Shown here: positions 48,701 through 60,914 of the stretch, piece after piece
Layout of the letters: each line of letters starts with the position of its first letter
Numbering within the stretch: position 1 is the first letter of the stretch
NCBI RefSeq assembly: GCF_020921035.1
Contig: NC_063151.1
Coordinates: 7,998,001-8,062,000, forward strand
Length of the DNA: 64,000 bases
Direction of reading: 5' to 3'
Source of the DNA: Rhodamnia argentea
Lineage: Eukaryota > Streptophyta > Magnoliopsida > Myrtales > Myrtaceae
Made by a program: the position numbers and the translations under genes
Notes under the pieces: generated by a model
What the model saw: the letters and a program-made list of their open reading frames with translations, nothing else
Database searches by the model: none
What the model was told of the DNA's origin: nothing

Positions 48701-48981
48701 CTGAGTAATTTGCTCACTACGTCTTTTCTCCATCTTCCTCTCTCTGTATAGGTGTGCCCTGTTTGCCTGACAAATCCCAAGAACATGGCGTTCGGTTGCG
48801 GTCACATGGTGAAGCTTCTCCAAAGTGTTCTTCGCTGTCGTTTAACTAGAGCTCTCCTTGATAGGATTACTGATGCAGTGAACATGATTAATTGCAGGCT
48901 TGCAGAGAATGCGAACGGAGATTGTCCAGTTGTCCGATATGCCGGCAGCCAATCACCAGCAGGCTCAGACTGTACACGTGA
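45788..48981 (+). CDS. RGLG: RGLG-type E3 ubiquitin ligase (copine/vWA plus RING)
   Basis: Membrane-associated ubiquitin ligase; Arabidopsis RGLGs act in auxin, ABA and drought signalling. Eleven exons: 45788-45970, 46085-46169, 46255-46395, 46499-46612, 46701-46798, 47090-47169, 47385-47490, 47864-47991, 48167-48281, 48752-48808 and 48898-48981; 396 aa, phases fit. The start MGNFFS gives an N-myristoylation site, which is why 45788 is preferred over an upstream non-ATG frame. The copine/vWA domain has the MIDAS-like [32 protein letters not shown] and [14 protein letters not shown]. The C-terminal RING (about 352-388) is CPVC ... GCGHMACREC ... CPICR, a complete C3HC4 set split by the last intron after CGHM. 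Confidence 0.94.
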
Positions 48982-50131
48982 TTACTCCACCAGGACTGAA
49001 AAAAAAAACACACACACACACACTGGCTGCACTTCTGTTGAGCCTCAGGAAGATACTTGAGTTTAGAGAGACTGTTCAATGTACAAAGGTGAACACAGAG
49101 ATTTTATGTACGTATGTATGAGTACTAGATGCTGGCCCATCCCCTGAAACCCATTGCATGGCAGAGGAAGATCCCTTCATGTCAGTCTATTCATCAAAAA
49201 GAATTGATTCCATACATTCATCTCAACTTAGGGCATTTTCTCCTGTCATCAACGCGTTAAGTGTAAAGATCTTGCGAGGGACGCATCATAAGAGTCCAAG
49301 GACAAGGATTGGAAATAAGGGTAAAACTCACGGGATGATTTATAACATGCCACAAGGCTGACCAAGTTGATCTAATTTGTCGTTCGAAACCTTCAGTCTA
49401 CACATGACACCACACAGATCATAGTTGATGAAATCCTGTTCCCCCTTCTCATGTTAGCTTCACAGTTCATAGTTGAGTGAACAAAGTTGAGGCAAGGAGT
49501 GTGAAACGGTTAGCGGAAAGTGTACACAAATGAATTGACAAGTGATCGTATCTGCATAACCACGGACTAACCTGAGATTGTAAAACAGATGCAAGTGAAA
49601 TGACCTTCATGACAAGAGAAAAAGTTGATATACTTGAAAGGTTCACAGCCACTACATAGGCCAAATGTTCTAGCCATATTGTCCGGAAGACATTTCTCGA
49701 TAGATTAAAGTTGATACAAGAAGGTGCATGAACCAAAACTGATCATTTGATCTCCATATAGTAAGTAGTACGGACATTAACATTGTACACAGAGCAAAGG
49801 CAGCGGCGGGATTGCGGCTAGTGCGGAAATTCTGATTCTCATCCTTATCCTTGGCATGATGAATCCTAAATCTTGCAAAATCCATCATCCACTGAGAACA
49901 GATGAGAGAGAAAGAATTGGGTGTTCGGGGTGGGTGGATGGGGGGGTGGAATTGACCATCAGCAGCCCCTCTTCGGGGTCACCGCAAACGCAAGGGCCTT
50001 CTGCGAAAGGGCAAGGGACTTTGACGGAAGTAAAGTTGTTTTGTCACTGTATTTGGTCAAGCAAACGCAAAGACTCAAATAAATGCATTGACTTTATAAG
50101 TTTCATGACTAAAATAAACAAACTCACATCG
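48982..50131. other. RGLG 3' flank
   Basis: A CA repeat (about 49008-49021) falls just after the stop and is probably 3' UTR. No further gene is confident. A minus-strand frame at 49670-49888 has a hydrophobic middle but no recognisable family. Confidence 0.5.
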
Positions 50132-50134
50132 TAA

Positions 50135-50387
50135 GGGCCTGTATAGAAACTATTTTGGTTCTCAAATTTTGTTTTTCAAAATAAAAAAAAGGTGAGAATC
50201 ATATTTTGTAACGTAAATGAGTCTGATTATAATTATGTTCCCAAAAATAGTTTTGGGGCAAAAACAAGAACAAAAAAAAAAATTTTGGTTCCGAGAAAAA
50301 GAATCACTTTTGAGAATCACAAAACAGAATGAAAGTTATTTTAATCGGAATCATTTTTTTGGATCGGAATGGTTACCATACAGACCC
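50135..50387. mobile_element. Tourist-like MITE (PIF/Harbinger type)
   Basis: 253 bp with imperfect inverted ends GGGCCTGTATAGAAAC and (right end, reverse strand) GGGTCTGTATGGTAAC, flanked by the target duplication TAA at 50132-50134 and 50388-50390. AT-rich, no coding capacity. The 3-bp TAA duplication and the GGGYCTGTATRG ends fit PIF/Harbinger MITEs. Confidence 0.8.
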
Positions 50388-50499
50388 TAATTATCCCAAT
50401 TAGTATGAGGGACCAAGACCAACACGAAGTTCTATGTACCTTTTTTTTTTTTTTGTATTTTTAAAGTTTAACATGCGCTAGTCATGTTGCATGTGTTAC

Positions 50500-50945
50500 A
50501 TGCGTAATTTTGTATTAATTCAGTTTTAGACCTTTTATATTTGTATCAATCCAATCCTTTCGATTAGTTTTGGCGAGTTGATGCTGATGTGATAATTTTT
50601 TATAATAATTTAACATTTTTCAAATTATTTGTTTCTTGTTTTTCTTCAATTTTCTTTTTTTCTTTCTTCTTCTTCCTTCAGGTGGTGGCCGGATCGACAA
50701 TCGACTAGAGGCGGGCGAGGGAGAGGCCTTGGACTGGTTGCCAATCCGGCAATCAGCTGAAGGAAGAGGGAGAGTAAAAAAATAAAATAAAAATTCAAAA
50801 AATTAAAATATTATTAAGAATTATCACGTCAATGTCGGCTGGCTAAAATTGATCTGAAAAAATGAATTGGCGCAAAAAAAAAAAAAGAATTAGGACTGAA
50901 GTGATGCAATTGCAATAAATTTATAACTTGTTTAGTAATTTTCTA
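50500..50945. repeat. Foldback repeat element B with GC-rich core
   Basis: The left arm phrase GATGCTGATGTGATAATTTT (about 50580) is matched inverted in the right arm (reverse strand GACATTGACGTGATAATTCT, about 50840). The core near 50680-50770 is GC-rich (GGTGGCCGGATCG, GGCGGGCGAGGG). Same design as the element at 43.2 kb, but a different arm sequence. Confidence 0.65.
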
Positions 50946-51635
50946 AGTTTTTTTTTTTCAACCATGTCACAAATGTGATCTTCATCTTTCCTTGTGATGT
51001 CCATTTTTAACTTAATTTTTTCTTTTGTGATAACTTTCTCGGGATAAACAATTATTGGTTAATTGAATTGGACTATAATAAAAGCTTTTTCTGCGTAGAA
51101 GTTTCTCTCCATGGACAAAAAATCAATTGCGGACTAATGTTGCACAAATAATGAAGGTATACTTTTAATGAATTTTTCTATCATTTCCCTACATTACATA
51201 TTGCTCTAACTAAGAACACGTATAGTGAAAATGTATATTTTAAAAAGGAAATGAGATGAAGCGATGTTGTTATCTACCTCGCTCTGATGCATGATACGAT
51301 GTCACGATCGGGATGAATATTCGAGAATTTTTTTTTTATATTTATTGCCAAAACACGTATTTTTAATATATTTTATTGGTAAAATCTATTCGAGAAAACC
51401 CTTTTTTTCCCCCTACGTACGTACTTAAGTTGAACAAGTGAGAGGAAGTTTGAGAAGGACAAATTATTGAAATAGCGCACGAGCTCTGTGGCTTGGCACG
51501 TGACAAGTATAGTCAAATGTCACGTGGGTGAGAACGTCAGCGAATATTCTTCGACTGTAATTATATAAAACAGATAAGTGGGGAGGGTAAATAGAATTAC
51601 GAAAAGAGATTAAAAAATGTCTAGAAAATTAGGGA

Positions 51636-52225
51636 AAATTTTAAATAAGGGCTCGAAATACTATCATTGTCTCAAATAAGAGCATGTAGTGAACTTTATT
51701 TCAAATAAGGACATGAAATGGTATATCAATTTCAAATAAGGGCTTGAAGTGATCGTGAAATCTCAAAAAAGGCATAGCCTAAAAAGTATTTTTATCATTT
51801 TTCCTTTAATTTTTTTTATTTTTCTGGTTTTTTGTTAAATTAAAAGAATTGAAAAAAAATAGGAATACACACAGGCGAGAGGGCTAAGGCCATCAGGATC
51901 CCCCACACCTCGGCAAGGGCTAACCAAGGCAACCCTAGAGACCAATACCCACTGGCGACGGGGGGCGCCCACAAGTGAGGGTGTGTATTTTTTTTTATTT
52001 CTTTTAATTCTTAAAAAATAGAAGAATGAAAAGACAAAGAAAAAAATTAAAAAATAGAAATAACAGAAATGCCCTTAAAATCAGGTCCTTTTTTAATACT
52101 TCATGGCCATTTCAGATTATTTTTTAAAACAAGATTCACTTTAGGCATTTTTTTGAAATAATGTTCACTTCAAGCTTTTATTTGAGAAAATGAAGGTGCT
52201 TTAAGATCTTATTTAAAATTTTTCG
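51636..52225. repeat. Foldback repeat element C, related to element A
   Basis: Arms carry repeated units like TTTCAAATAAGGRCWTGAARTG, and the reverse strand of the right arm gives TCTCAAATAAAAGCTTGAAG. The GC-richer centre (about 51870-51985) separates them. Unit sequence, order and the poly-T blocks beside the core match the element at 43216-43890. Confidence 0.72.
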
Positions 52226-53129
52226 AGAAAATTATAAAGTGCGAAGATTAATACCTTCATAACGTTTCAAGGAACACATGAAAAAAAAAATCAAGGAAGG
52301 GGGGAAATAATACAAGATCTTTAGGATGCGCATAACAATATTTTTAGAGCATAAATTCATTTAGTAACGTATCTTTTAGAGCAAAAATTCGTTTAATTAC
52401 ATAACTTCAAATTTTTTTTGCTACAAGAATAATTTCATAATCACTTGAAGAAATAAAAAAAATTACTTCTTTAAAAAAAGAAATCAACTTCTACTACAAA
52501 AGAGAAATTGCAATCAAAGTTTGATTTTTATAGCCGAAGTGTTGCCCTGCGGCCTTATATTACGGTGGAGACAAAGTCCACCCTCGCAATTTCGCAGGCA
52601 CTTCGTGGCTTCTGATTTTCCTTCTGGAGAGTGGGGGCGACTAGGGGAGTCTCGTCCCTCTAAATAAGAAGTTGGGAGGAGGGACGCAACGCTCTCCCAT
52701 CCCCCGCCGCCACGACAAGGAGCGAAGCCCAGCGCCCGAGCGAGCGAGGGAGAGAGGGTGTTGACTTCCTCCGCCGACGCAAGGCGGAGCAACGGTCGTC
52801 GGAAGAGGCCTCGTATCAACCGCCATTGTGAGCCGAACAAGGTTTCTTATCATTCTCTCCGTTCCCCACCCAACAGCGGCTTCTTCCCTGTCCTTGTGTT
52901 TTTCTCTCTGTCTCTGTAAAGATTTGGCATTCATATCCATGTCTACCCACTTTTGTTTCTGCCTTGTCCTTTGGTTTCTGTCACGCCCAACAAACCGCTC
53001 GCTCCACTTTCCCTCCTCCTCGTCTTTTCGACTTGTTAGTTCATAGTTCATGCCTTCCGTTCCGCATTTGACAGAGCCTCGACTGACATTTTTGGCACGC
53101 CCCATGGGTTTTTGCCTTTGCCGCAGACA

Positions 53130-56100
53130 ATGAAGTACGTCCTCGTCACCGGTGGGGTCGTCAGCGGCCTCGGCAAAGGCGTCACCGCCAGTAGCATCGG
53201 GCTCCTCCTCAAAGCTTGCGGCCTCCGCGTCACTTCTATTAAGATTGGTAATCCCCGCTCTGTCTGCCTTGCCGTATCTTTTCCTCTTCTTTGCCTCCTT
53301 TGGCTCTTGATTGTCTCTTGTCGTTCTGTGATGCTTTTTAGATCCTTACTTGAACACGGATGCCGGGACTATGTCCCCCTTCGAGCATGGCGAGGTGTTT
53401 GTCTTAGATGATGGTGGCGAGGTAACAGTCCTTCCTTGTACGTGTCATTCGACCTTGCACGCTTGCACTTGCTTATCGAGCATACGCGCGCTCTTTGCTT
53501 ATCTGCCCATGTTCTCGAGAATTTTCTCCTGGTAATGGAGTAAAAGGTCCATCGATATTTTTTTCTTAGGTGGATTTGGACCTCGGAAATTACGAAAGAT
53601 TTCTCGACATCACTTTGAATAGGGATAATAACATCACAACTGGAAAAATCTATCAGGTATGCAAACTCATCAACTCTTGCATTTTGTATATGGGTTCCTT
53701 TGACAATCAAGCAATGCGCCTTCCTAAATTTAACATAAATCTTGGTATTTTAACAGTCGGTTCTTGACAAGGAGAGGACAGGTGATTATCTCGGAAAGAC
53801 TGTCCAGGTCTGTTTGGCAATTTGATCTTGTAGAATGTAGAGCTTTGCAACTATTGCCTACTCCTATTCAACTTGACTTAGCATTGTCTGTGGTTTAATT
53901 TTACGTTCACTTTCAGGTTTTCTTTAGTGCTGGGTTAGATTATTATTTAACCAGATTTTGCTGTTTTCTAGGTGGTTCCACACATTACGGATGCCATTCA
54001 AGAGTGGATAGAACGTGCAGCCATGATACCGGTTGACGGCCAAGAAGGCCCAGCAGATGTTTGCGTCATTGAACTTGGTGGAACTATAGGTAAATCGCAT
54101 CGGTAGTGGCTATCATTTTACTGCTTCTGGGTGGACTAAAATCATATCAAATGCAGGGGATATCGAATCTATGCCATTTATTGAGGCACTTGGTCAGTTC
54201 TCTTACCGAGTAGGTAAGGTTACACCATGTTTGCTATAAGTACATTTGCTCCTGAGAGTTTTCGCCAAAACGTTGTTCTTTACTGGCCTAAATATTCTTT
54301 CAGGAGCTGGTAATTTCTGCTTGATTCATGTCAGCCTTGTTCCTGTACTCAATGTTGTTGGTGAACAGGTATCTTTGTCAGAATCAACTTGTCAATTGTC
54401 TGATTTCTTAAGATGCTAGATATGGATTCAGTAATGAAGAGTGTTCCTGAATTTTGTCCTTAGCACGCTAACCATCATTTTATGATACTGTCCTGCAGAA
54501 AACAAAGCCTACCCAGCATAGCGTTCGAGGTCTTAGAGGACTGGGGTTGACCCCAAATATTCTAGCTTGTAGAAGTGCAAAGGTTTACCTCGTCTTTCAC
54601 TTCTGTACTTCTTTTAATAATTGTGCTGATAGTAGACTAAAGTTGTCAGGTCATCTGTCACAGGTGCTTGATGAGAACGTTAAAGGAAAGCTGTCTCAGT
54701 TTTGCCATGTGCCGGTATTGCTCTTAAGTGGTTATAAATTTGTTGGTCTTTTTTGACCAATCATTAATCATTTCTAAGCAACTTGATTCCAGGTAGAAAA
54801 CATCTTGACTCTATATGATGTCCCAAACATTTGGCACATTCCTTTGCTGCTAAGAGTAAGTAGTTTAGGGACTTCAAAATTCAAACCAGATGCCTTCTAT
54901 ATTTGTTTCATAGCATAAAGCTCAATATTGCTTGTTCGTACCTTTTTTTCAACTCATAATAGGACCAAAAGGCACATGAAGCAATTCTGAAGGGACTGAA
55001 CCTAATGGGGTATGTGGTTTGAATCGATTCTCCCTTGCCTTTTGTTTTTTCATTCAATAAAGGAATGCTTGCCCCTTTGTTCTGCTTTCTTGGGCATCAC
55101 TCAATATGTCGCCATTTCTTTCTAGCATTGCAAGGAACCCGGAGTTGGAGGAATGGACTGCTCGCACAAAAGTTTATGACCAGTTGTGTGATACGGTAGG
55201 CCTTGAACTTCTTTTTGGGCTGTTTGGGTTTATTTATCCGTGTGATATCAGTTGTCATGCTTTTATTTTGTGCCCGTTGCAGGTACGAATCGCTATGGTA
55301 GGAAAGTACACAGGGCTGTCAGATTCTTATCTCTCCGTCCTGAAGGTGAGGTTGGCTCACTGAAGAGTCACATTTTTGCAGGCATTTTGTATAATACGTC
55401 TCTTGGATGATTCTGCAATGCTTGCAATTTGATTACTTGCTTTAATGCCTTTCCTTTTTTTTTTTGGGTTCTTGGTGATTGGGTTCACATTTTACCCCTC
55501 AAGTCTGATGCAACCACTTTAGTAGTGTGAAAATTTTTCAAATGAGTCTCTATTTGAAAACAACTAGAATCTCATTTGTTTCCATTTCAAAATCTTTTTG
55601 GAAAATGAAGTTTCTGGAACACCTTTCTGATTGGCATTTTTTTCTTTGTCACATTATGCCATCCGTCCATAATGACAGATTTATTTGTCAAAAATATGCT
55701 CGCGGAATCTCTGTGTGCAGTGTAGTGCTTAGAAGTTTTATTGTAAATTATTCTTACAGTTTGGGTCACGACAGGCTCTTTTACATGCTTCTGTCGCCTG
55801 CCGAAGGAAACTTATTGTAGACTGGGTTCCTGCGAGTGACCTGGAGGATATTACTTGGAAAGAGGTGAAGCTGAACCTCATTTCTTACGGGACTTATTAT
55901 TGTTGTTCTGCTGTATGTCGCGAATAGTAGTTAGGTTGTACACTATCAGTAGACAATAGTCTTTGACTACTTAGTTTTCGTAGCAGTCTCCTGAGGCGTA
56001 TAAAGATGCATGGAATTCATTGAAGGTACATTTTGTTTTATACTTTACTAGCCTTTTGGCCCAATATGCAGTTTTGATTTCCTCATCTGCTGATACCAGC

Positions 56101-57958
56101 TAGTTCCATGATCACAACTGATTGAACAACTGAACTATTTTTCGTGCACAGGGTGCTGATGGAGTGCTAGTTCCAGGAGGGTTTGGTGATAGGGGGGTGC
56201 AAGGGAAGATTCTCGCAGCAAAGTATGCAAGGGAAAATAATGTCCCATTCTTGGGCATTTGCTTGGGGATGCAAATTGCTGTTATAGAGTTTGCAAGATC
56301 TGTGTTGGGCTTGGATGACGCAAGCAGCACGGAATTTGATCCTGAGACGAAGAATCCTTGCGTCATATTTATGCCAGAGGCATGCAGTACTTTCTACAAT
56401 ATATTACTAAAGATGATGATTATTATCCCTTCTGGCTTATTAATTTACTTTTCATCCATTCATGGGCTACATTTATCAGGTTTCAAAGACTCACATGGGG
56501 GGAACGATGCGTTTAGGAACAAGGAGGACTTATTTCAGGAACACTGACTGCAAATCTGCAAAGTTGTAAGGAATTCGAAGATTTTTAAATTTGTTTCACG
56601 TTCACGAGTGTTAAACTTGGATAAACAAGTGCGTAAGGCTTAATTTTATTCTATGTGGTCGTATCATACTTCCAAGATATGATGTATCATGAAAAGATTC
56701 GGTGTATTCATAGAAATTTTATTCCTTTAGGTATGGCAATGCGAGGTTTGTTGATGAGCGACATCGGCACAGATATGAGGTGAACCCATATCAGCATAAA
56801 ACTGCTTATCATATCAGTCCTGAATAATCTTCTTTTCCTTTGCTGCTTGGTGATTAACAAGGTTAGTTGATATCACCTAGGTAAATCCAGAGGTAGTACC
56901 ACAACTGGAAAAGGCCGGCCTGCGATTTGTTGGCAGGGATGAAAGTGGGCAGCGCATGGAAGTAAGTATTCGTGGTACTTTTATTATGTTTTCGGATACA
57001 TTTCATGTACTTCCATTGTAGTTTGTTCATAATAATTGTGGCAGTACCAGATCATTTAGTACCATTAAGTACTTCTGCTTTCTTGTTGATTCCATATTTA
57101 ATTCTATACGTCAACTGCAGATTGTGGAACTGCCTGATCATCCGTACTTCATAGGTGTTCAGTTCCACCCAGAGTTTAAGTCGAGGCCAGGAAAACCTTC
57201 TGGTCTCTTTTTAGGTAATGCATTGTTAAATATAAATTGTTTGTCGTCCCTGTTCATGCACGTCAATGTCTCCATGGTTCTCTACTCATTTGTACATTTG
57301 TCTTTCTTTCACTGTAACCATCCTAACCACTATCTAAGAGAGAAAGTTCCACTTAATTTTGCATGGGAACTTTCTTGTGCTGATGCAACCAATGATGAAC
57401 CTAAATGATGACTTTCTGAGAAGCATCCACGATCTATCTGGAATAGTGCCACCGCTCGTGAATTTGCTTGGTCTGTTCAGTTGTGTTTCCTGTTTGATGG
57501 TGTGTCTTTGCCAAGATAATGCTTGGTCTCAGAGTTTTATTCCGTTAGAGTCGGGAGAATTCGTTGGTTCCTAGACCCATTTAGGTGGTGGAAGTTCCTA
57601 TATTATCAGTTTGAATATTTAAATTGTCTTAGGCACCTAGTTCTACCATTTTATTTGGGAGTGCCAGTAAGATAGATATCATAATCCAGTTCGCTCTTGT
57701 TTGCTTTTAGCAGAATTTTTGCTTTCTTCTGATTAACCTGCCTTAGTGTTTTACCGTTGACTTTCAACTGCAACAGGACTTATAGCAGCTTCATGTGGGC
57801 AGTGGGACGGAGCCTTATGCCATGGAAGCAAGGCAATCACTAATGGCATGAGTAATGGATCCTCAGTCATGAAAAGTTACATGAATGGAAATGCATCCAG
57901 GTTTTTAAATGGCTCATGCAAAGCCGTACCTATGAATGGTAATGGCGTTCACTGTTGA
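53130..57958 (+). CDS. CTP synthase
   Basis: Makes CTP from UTP, ATP and glutamine in the cytosol. Exons end at 53247, 53421, 53656, 53807, 54089, 54213, 54368, 54582, 54714, 54855, 55009, 55195, 55345, 55864, 56025, 56379, 56565, 56779, 56961, 57214 and 57958; they start at 53130, 53342, 53570, 53757, 53972, 54157, 54304, 54499, 54664, 54793, 54963, 55126, 55283, 55775, 55987, 56152, 56480, 56731, 56881, 57121 and 57777. That is 600 aa with all phases consistent. The synthetase domain opens with the P-loop [11 protein letters not shown]; also [20 protein letters not shown] and [12 protein letters not shown]. The amidotransferase has the nucleophile Cys398 in GICLGMQ and His525/Glu527 in FHPEF. 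Intron 16 has a GC donor. The start codon follows a CCGCAG, so a leader intron is possible. Confidence 0.97.
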
Positions 57959-59944
57959 TGCATTCTGTGGCAGTCTCACTAAGGAAGTATGGTTCTCTAA
58001 GATTATCATAGCTTAATCGCCAGTTTTAGAGGGATTTGAGTCCGTTTGTAAAGCAAACAAGCATAAATACCACCATCTTGTATGGTTGAGTGAAGAGAAG
58101 GCGGCAAAGTCATAAATTGCCTCTTCATTTGATGCACTGGATTGCTGGAGAACTCCAGCTTGGAATGTGCGTAAGCTGAGGGTTCTTGCATAATTAAATG
58201 GGAATTGGGGCTGGTGACTGCTCAGCATTTTGCTGCCTGTCTGGATACAGCACATGCGATCATCAAGGGATTGCACCTGACTTGAAAGGAAAAGTTTTGT
58301 TGGCTGATGATGAGGGTTAATGAAGTTCACATAATACTGAAGCTTCTGACTACACGGAAAAATGAAATGTTTGGTAATTTAGGCTATGTTCAAGGGATTT
58401 AATCCCTCCTTTTGGAAAACCTCGAGACTACTTGATTCGTTAATGTTCTTTTTTCTTGGTTCCTAACTCGAGAGCTGTAAGTTTTCATGGAAATGTTCCT
58501 GAACGATCTACCCTCTCCTTTGTACTTTCATGTTGCATTGTAGACTTTCTTAGCTTCATGGATTCTCCAATGTTCTCCGGAAGTTCATCTGTTGATGACT
58601 GAATTTGGGCGGGATTAATAAACTGGATCTTTTACTTTTTGTTTTATACTTGGATTGATAAACACTTCTATGTATCATAGTTATTGGAGTTGTGTGTTCG
58701 TAAACATTATCCCGTAATAGGAAAGAAAAGCCAAATTACGGTTGGGCAGAATGAAAGGATGTGGAGATGGAAATAGTGCCATCATAATGTACACATGCGG
58801 ATGATTATGTGATTCATGACTCTTGTTCAGATGATAGAAGATTTTTCTAAGTAACAAACGCACAGTACATTGCACTTGCTTGAGTTTTTTAACCATCAAA
58901 TTAGTTCACCGAACCAGAAAAGCCACCGCCACTACATATCATGCTAGATAACACGCAAGTGCACAAATTGAGGAATAAGAATTTTATGGGAAGCTCCTCC
59001 AGCAGGCGGGTGAAATTAAGTCAAGATGGTCTCCATACACAATCTTACTATTGCAGGTGCAGGGGCCTAGTCTGGTATGAAAGAGAGAGATGCTTCGATG
59101 GCTTTACTGGCTTATAGGGTCGCTATAGTTTGTGTCACTGTTTAATATAAGGAAGTCATCCTGGAGCTTGAATCTGCAACCGTAGCAGATCTTCTGCAAT
59201 TGTGAGGTAGCCATACTTCACCTCCACGCTGTTTTGATAGGAAGAATCACACCTCATTGCCTACAATTGACAGTATCAATACTGTCACAACATCACAGAT
59301 GAGAGAAAGGGGAATGTGAGCACGGATTGACCTGCAAACCACATTCTTGCCTCCCACTCAGTTTTAATTCCGCAATTCTTTGCCTTCTGGTCTTGCAATC
59401 AAATGAGCATGTGAATGATGCGGAAATCTATCACTCGTTTCATTGTAATTATATATCGGGAAGCTGGGGCTCCAATCTTGAGATAAGATAGGTTTCAGTG
59501 ACCGCAACGTCCGATGAATGCGTAAAGCTCCATCAAACTCTGATAACGAAAGATATTTGATTGTTTGACATAGCCCTGCTCCATTAAAACTACTGCTTAA
59601 ACAATCTCTGCTCAATTTACAACTTCCATAAGAATTTGATGACACGCCATCATGAGGAGGCGCTCCATCCAATGATTTAACTTTTGCAAGACGACGATCT
59701 TAAAAGTGTGGCTAGTTCTGTTTGGACTGGGCAACTTCCTGTGAGGGTCACCCTCTTCTTTACCAAACATTTAATGTGTGATTAGATTCACGACAAAGCT
59801 ATTCCCTCGGTTTCAAGAAGAGCGAATAACAAGCGAAAAAACCAAGCAACCAATTAAAGAACCTGACAAGGTCAAACCAGAGTAGCGGATCCACAGGAAA
59901 CAGACAATTTTGCCAATGAACAAAAAAATTTCAGCGAACACTCT
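57959..59944. other. Convergent region between CTP synthase and NTF2-like genes
   Basis: 3' flanks of both genes. The plus-strand part to about 58600 probably includes the CTP synthase 3' UTR. Nothing else is supported. Confidence 0.5.
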
Positions 59945-60914
59945 TCAAAAGTCGACAGGTGAAGCATGATGGACACAAATGAACCATTGACCATCACTTC
60001 TCTCAAACACATTAGTCACAAACTGCCCTCCCCAGCTGCTACCTTTGGTTTTAACCAATTCCACACAAGTAACGTAGCCCAAATCCCCTCTAACATGAAC
60101 TCTAACTTCTCGCAGCTCAATCTCCAATGGGAACTCATAGTTTCCCCATACATGAATCCAACTATCCATAACTGATTCATAACCAGATATGCCAAGGACA
60201 CCTGGGTGTCCACAACAAACATGATCCCCTTTTGACCAAATAGCTTGCATGGCAGATAAATCACCACTTTTAAATGATCTGTAAAACTCAGCATTTGCTG
60301 CTAGCACGGATGCTCTGCTATCCTCTTGAATACTATGAAGCGTATCCCTGATTTTTGCAGCTTTCGCATAGTTTTCCTCCTTAATGGCGACTTGCAGCTC
60401 CTGCTCTAAAATTTGCTGATCTAGTATAATGTTTTCGCCAGTAAAAGCACTATCCCCTTGTTTCGCTTGACAAACTGTTGAAGAGAAGAAAGATGAATGG
60501 CCTCTAGGAAAGACTGCACCAAATATTGGCAAGGTTAGAGCTGGAAAGAACTGTTCAAAAATTGAACAATATCAGCTGTAACATGCAATTTTTAATAAGC
60601 CATTTGCCAAACACAAAATTTTTATAGTCAAGGTGGTGCAAGAAACAACTAAAGAGTTTTTTTTTTTGTTTTTTAACCTTTTACCTTATTCAAGAAAAAA
60701 AATAAAAAACCTCCAAGATTAGGAACAGGAAACTACATAGCTAAGGTAACTACCACGACTTCCTGCGGGGGATTTATTTGGCTCATCTATTTTTGCAAAC
60801 TTAGATGACCATGATAATGATGAGGCAGGGGAACTTACTTGGCTTACAAAATTGTGAACTCAGCCGACCATGATAATGACGAGGCTGGTAACAGGATACT
60901 ACAATGTCCTCCAT
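59945..60914 (-). CDS. Plastid UVR-motif plus NTF2/SnoaL-like protein
   Basis: Two exons, 60914-60839 and 60540-59945, joined by A|GTAAGT and TTTCCAG to give a 223-aa protein. After a likely transit peptide there is a UVR-type helix pair at about 69-93 (LEQELQVAIKEENYAKAAKI), the motif of UvrB/UvrC and of plastid Clp-associated proteins. An NTF2/SnoaL_3-like domain follows from about 108 to the end: EFYRSFKSGDLSAMQAIWS, VCCGHPGVLGISGYESVM, VRVHVRGDLGYVTCVE and QWFICVHHASPVD. This combination occurs in plant NTF2-family plastid proteins of unknown function. The start at 60914 is the nearest ATG giving a short transit peptide; an upstream in-frame ATG (61031 or 61088) is possible. Confidence 0.83.

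Noticed and set aside
49670-49888. 72-codon minus-strand frame with a hydrophobic centre
   Set aside because: Short, no recognisable family, no upstream exon or supporting context; could be chance in AT-balanced DNA.
52514-53105. Long minus-strand frames upstream of CTP synthase
   Set aside because: They are the complement of the GC-rich promoter and leader of CTP synthase and show no conserved protein features.
56152-56547. Read-through end of CTP synthase exon 16 as a shorter product
   Set aside because: Correct phase and family sequence need the GC-AG splice at 56380; the extension has no similarity to CTP synthase.
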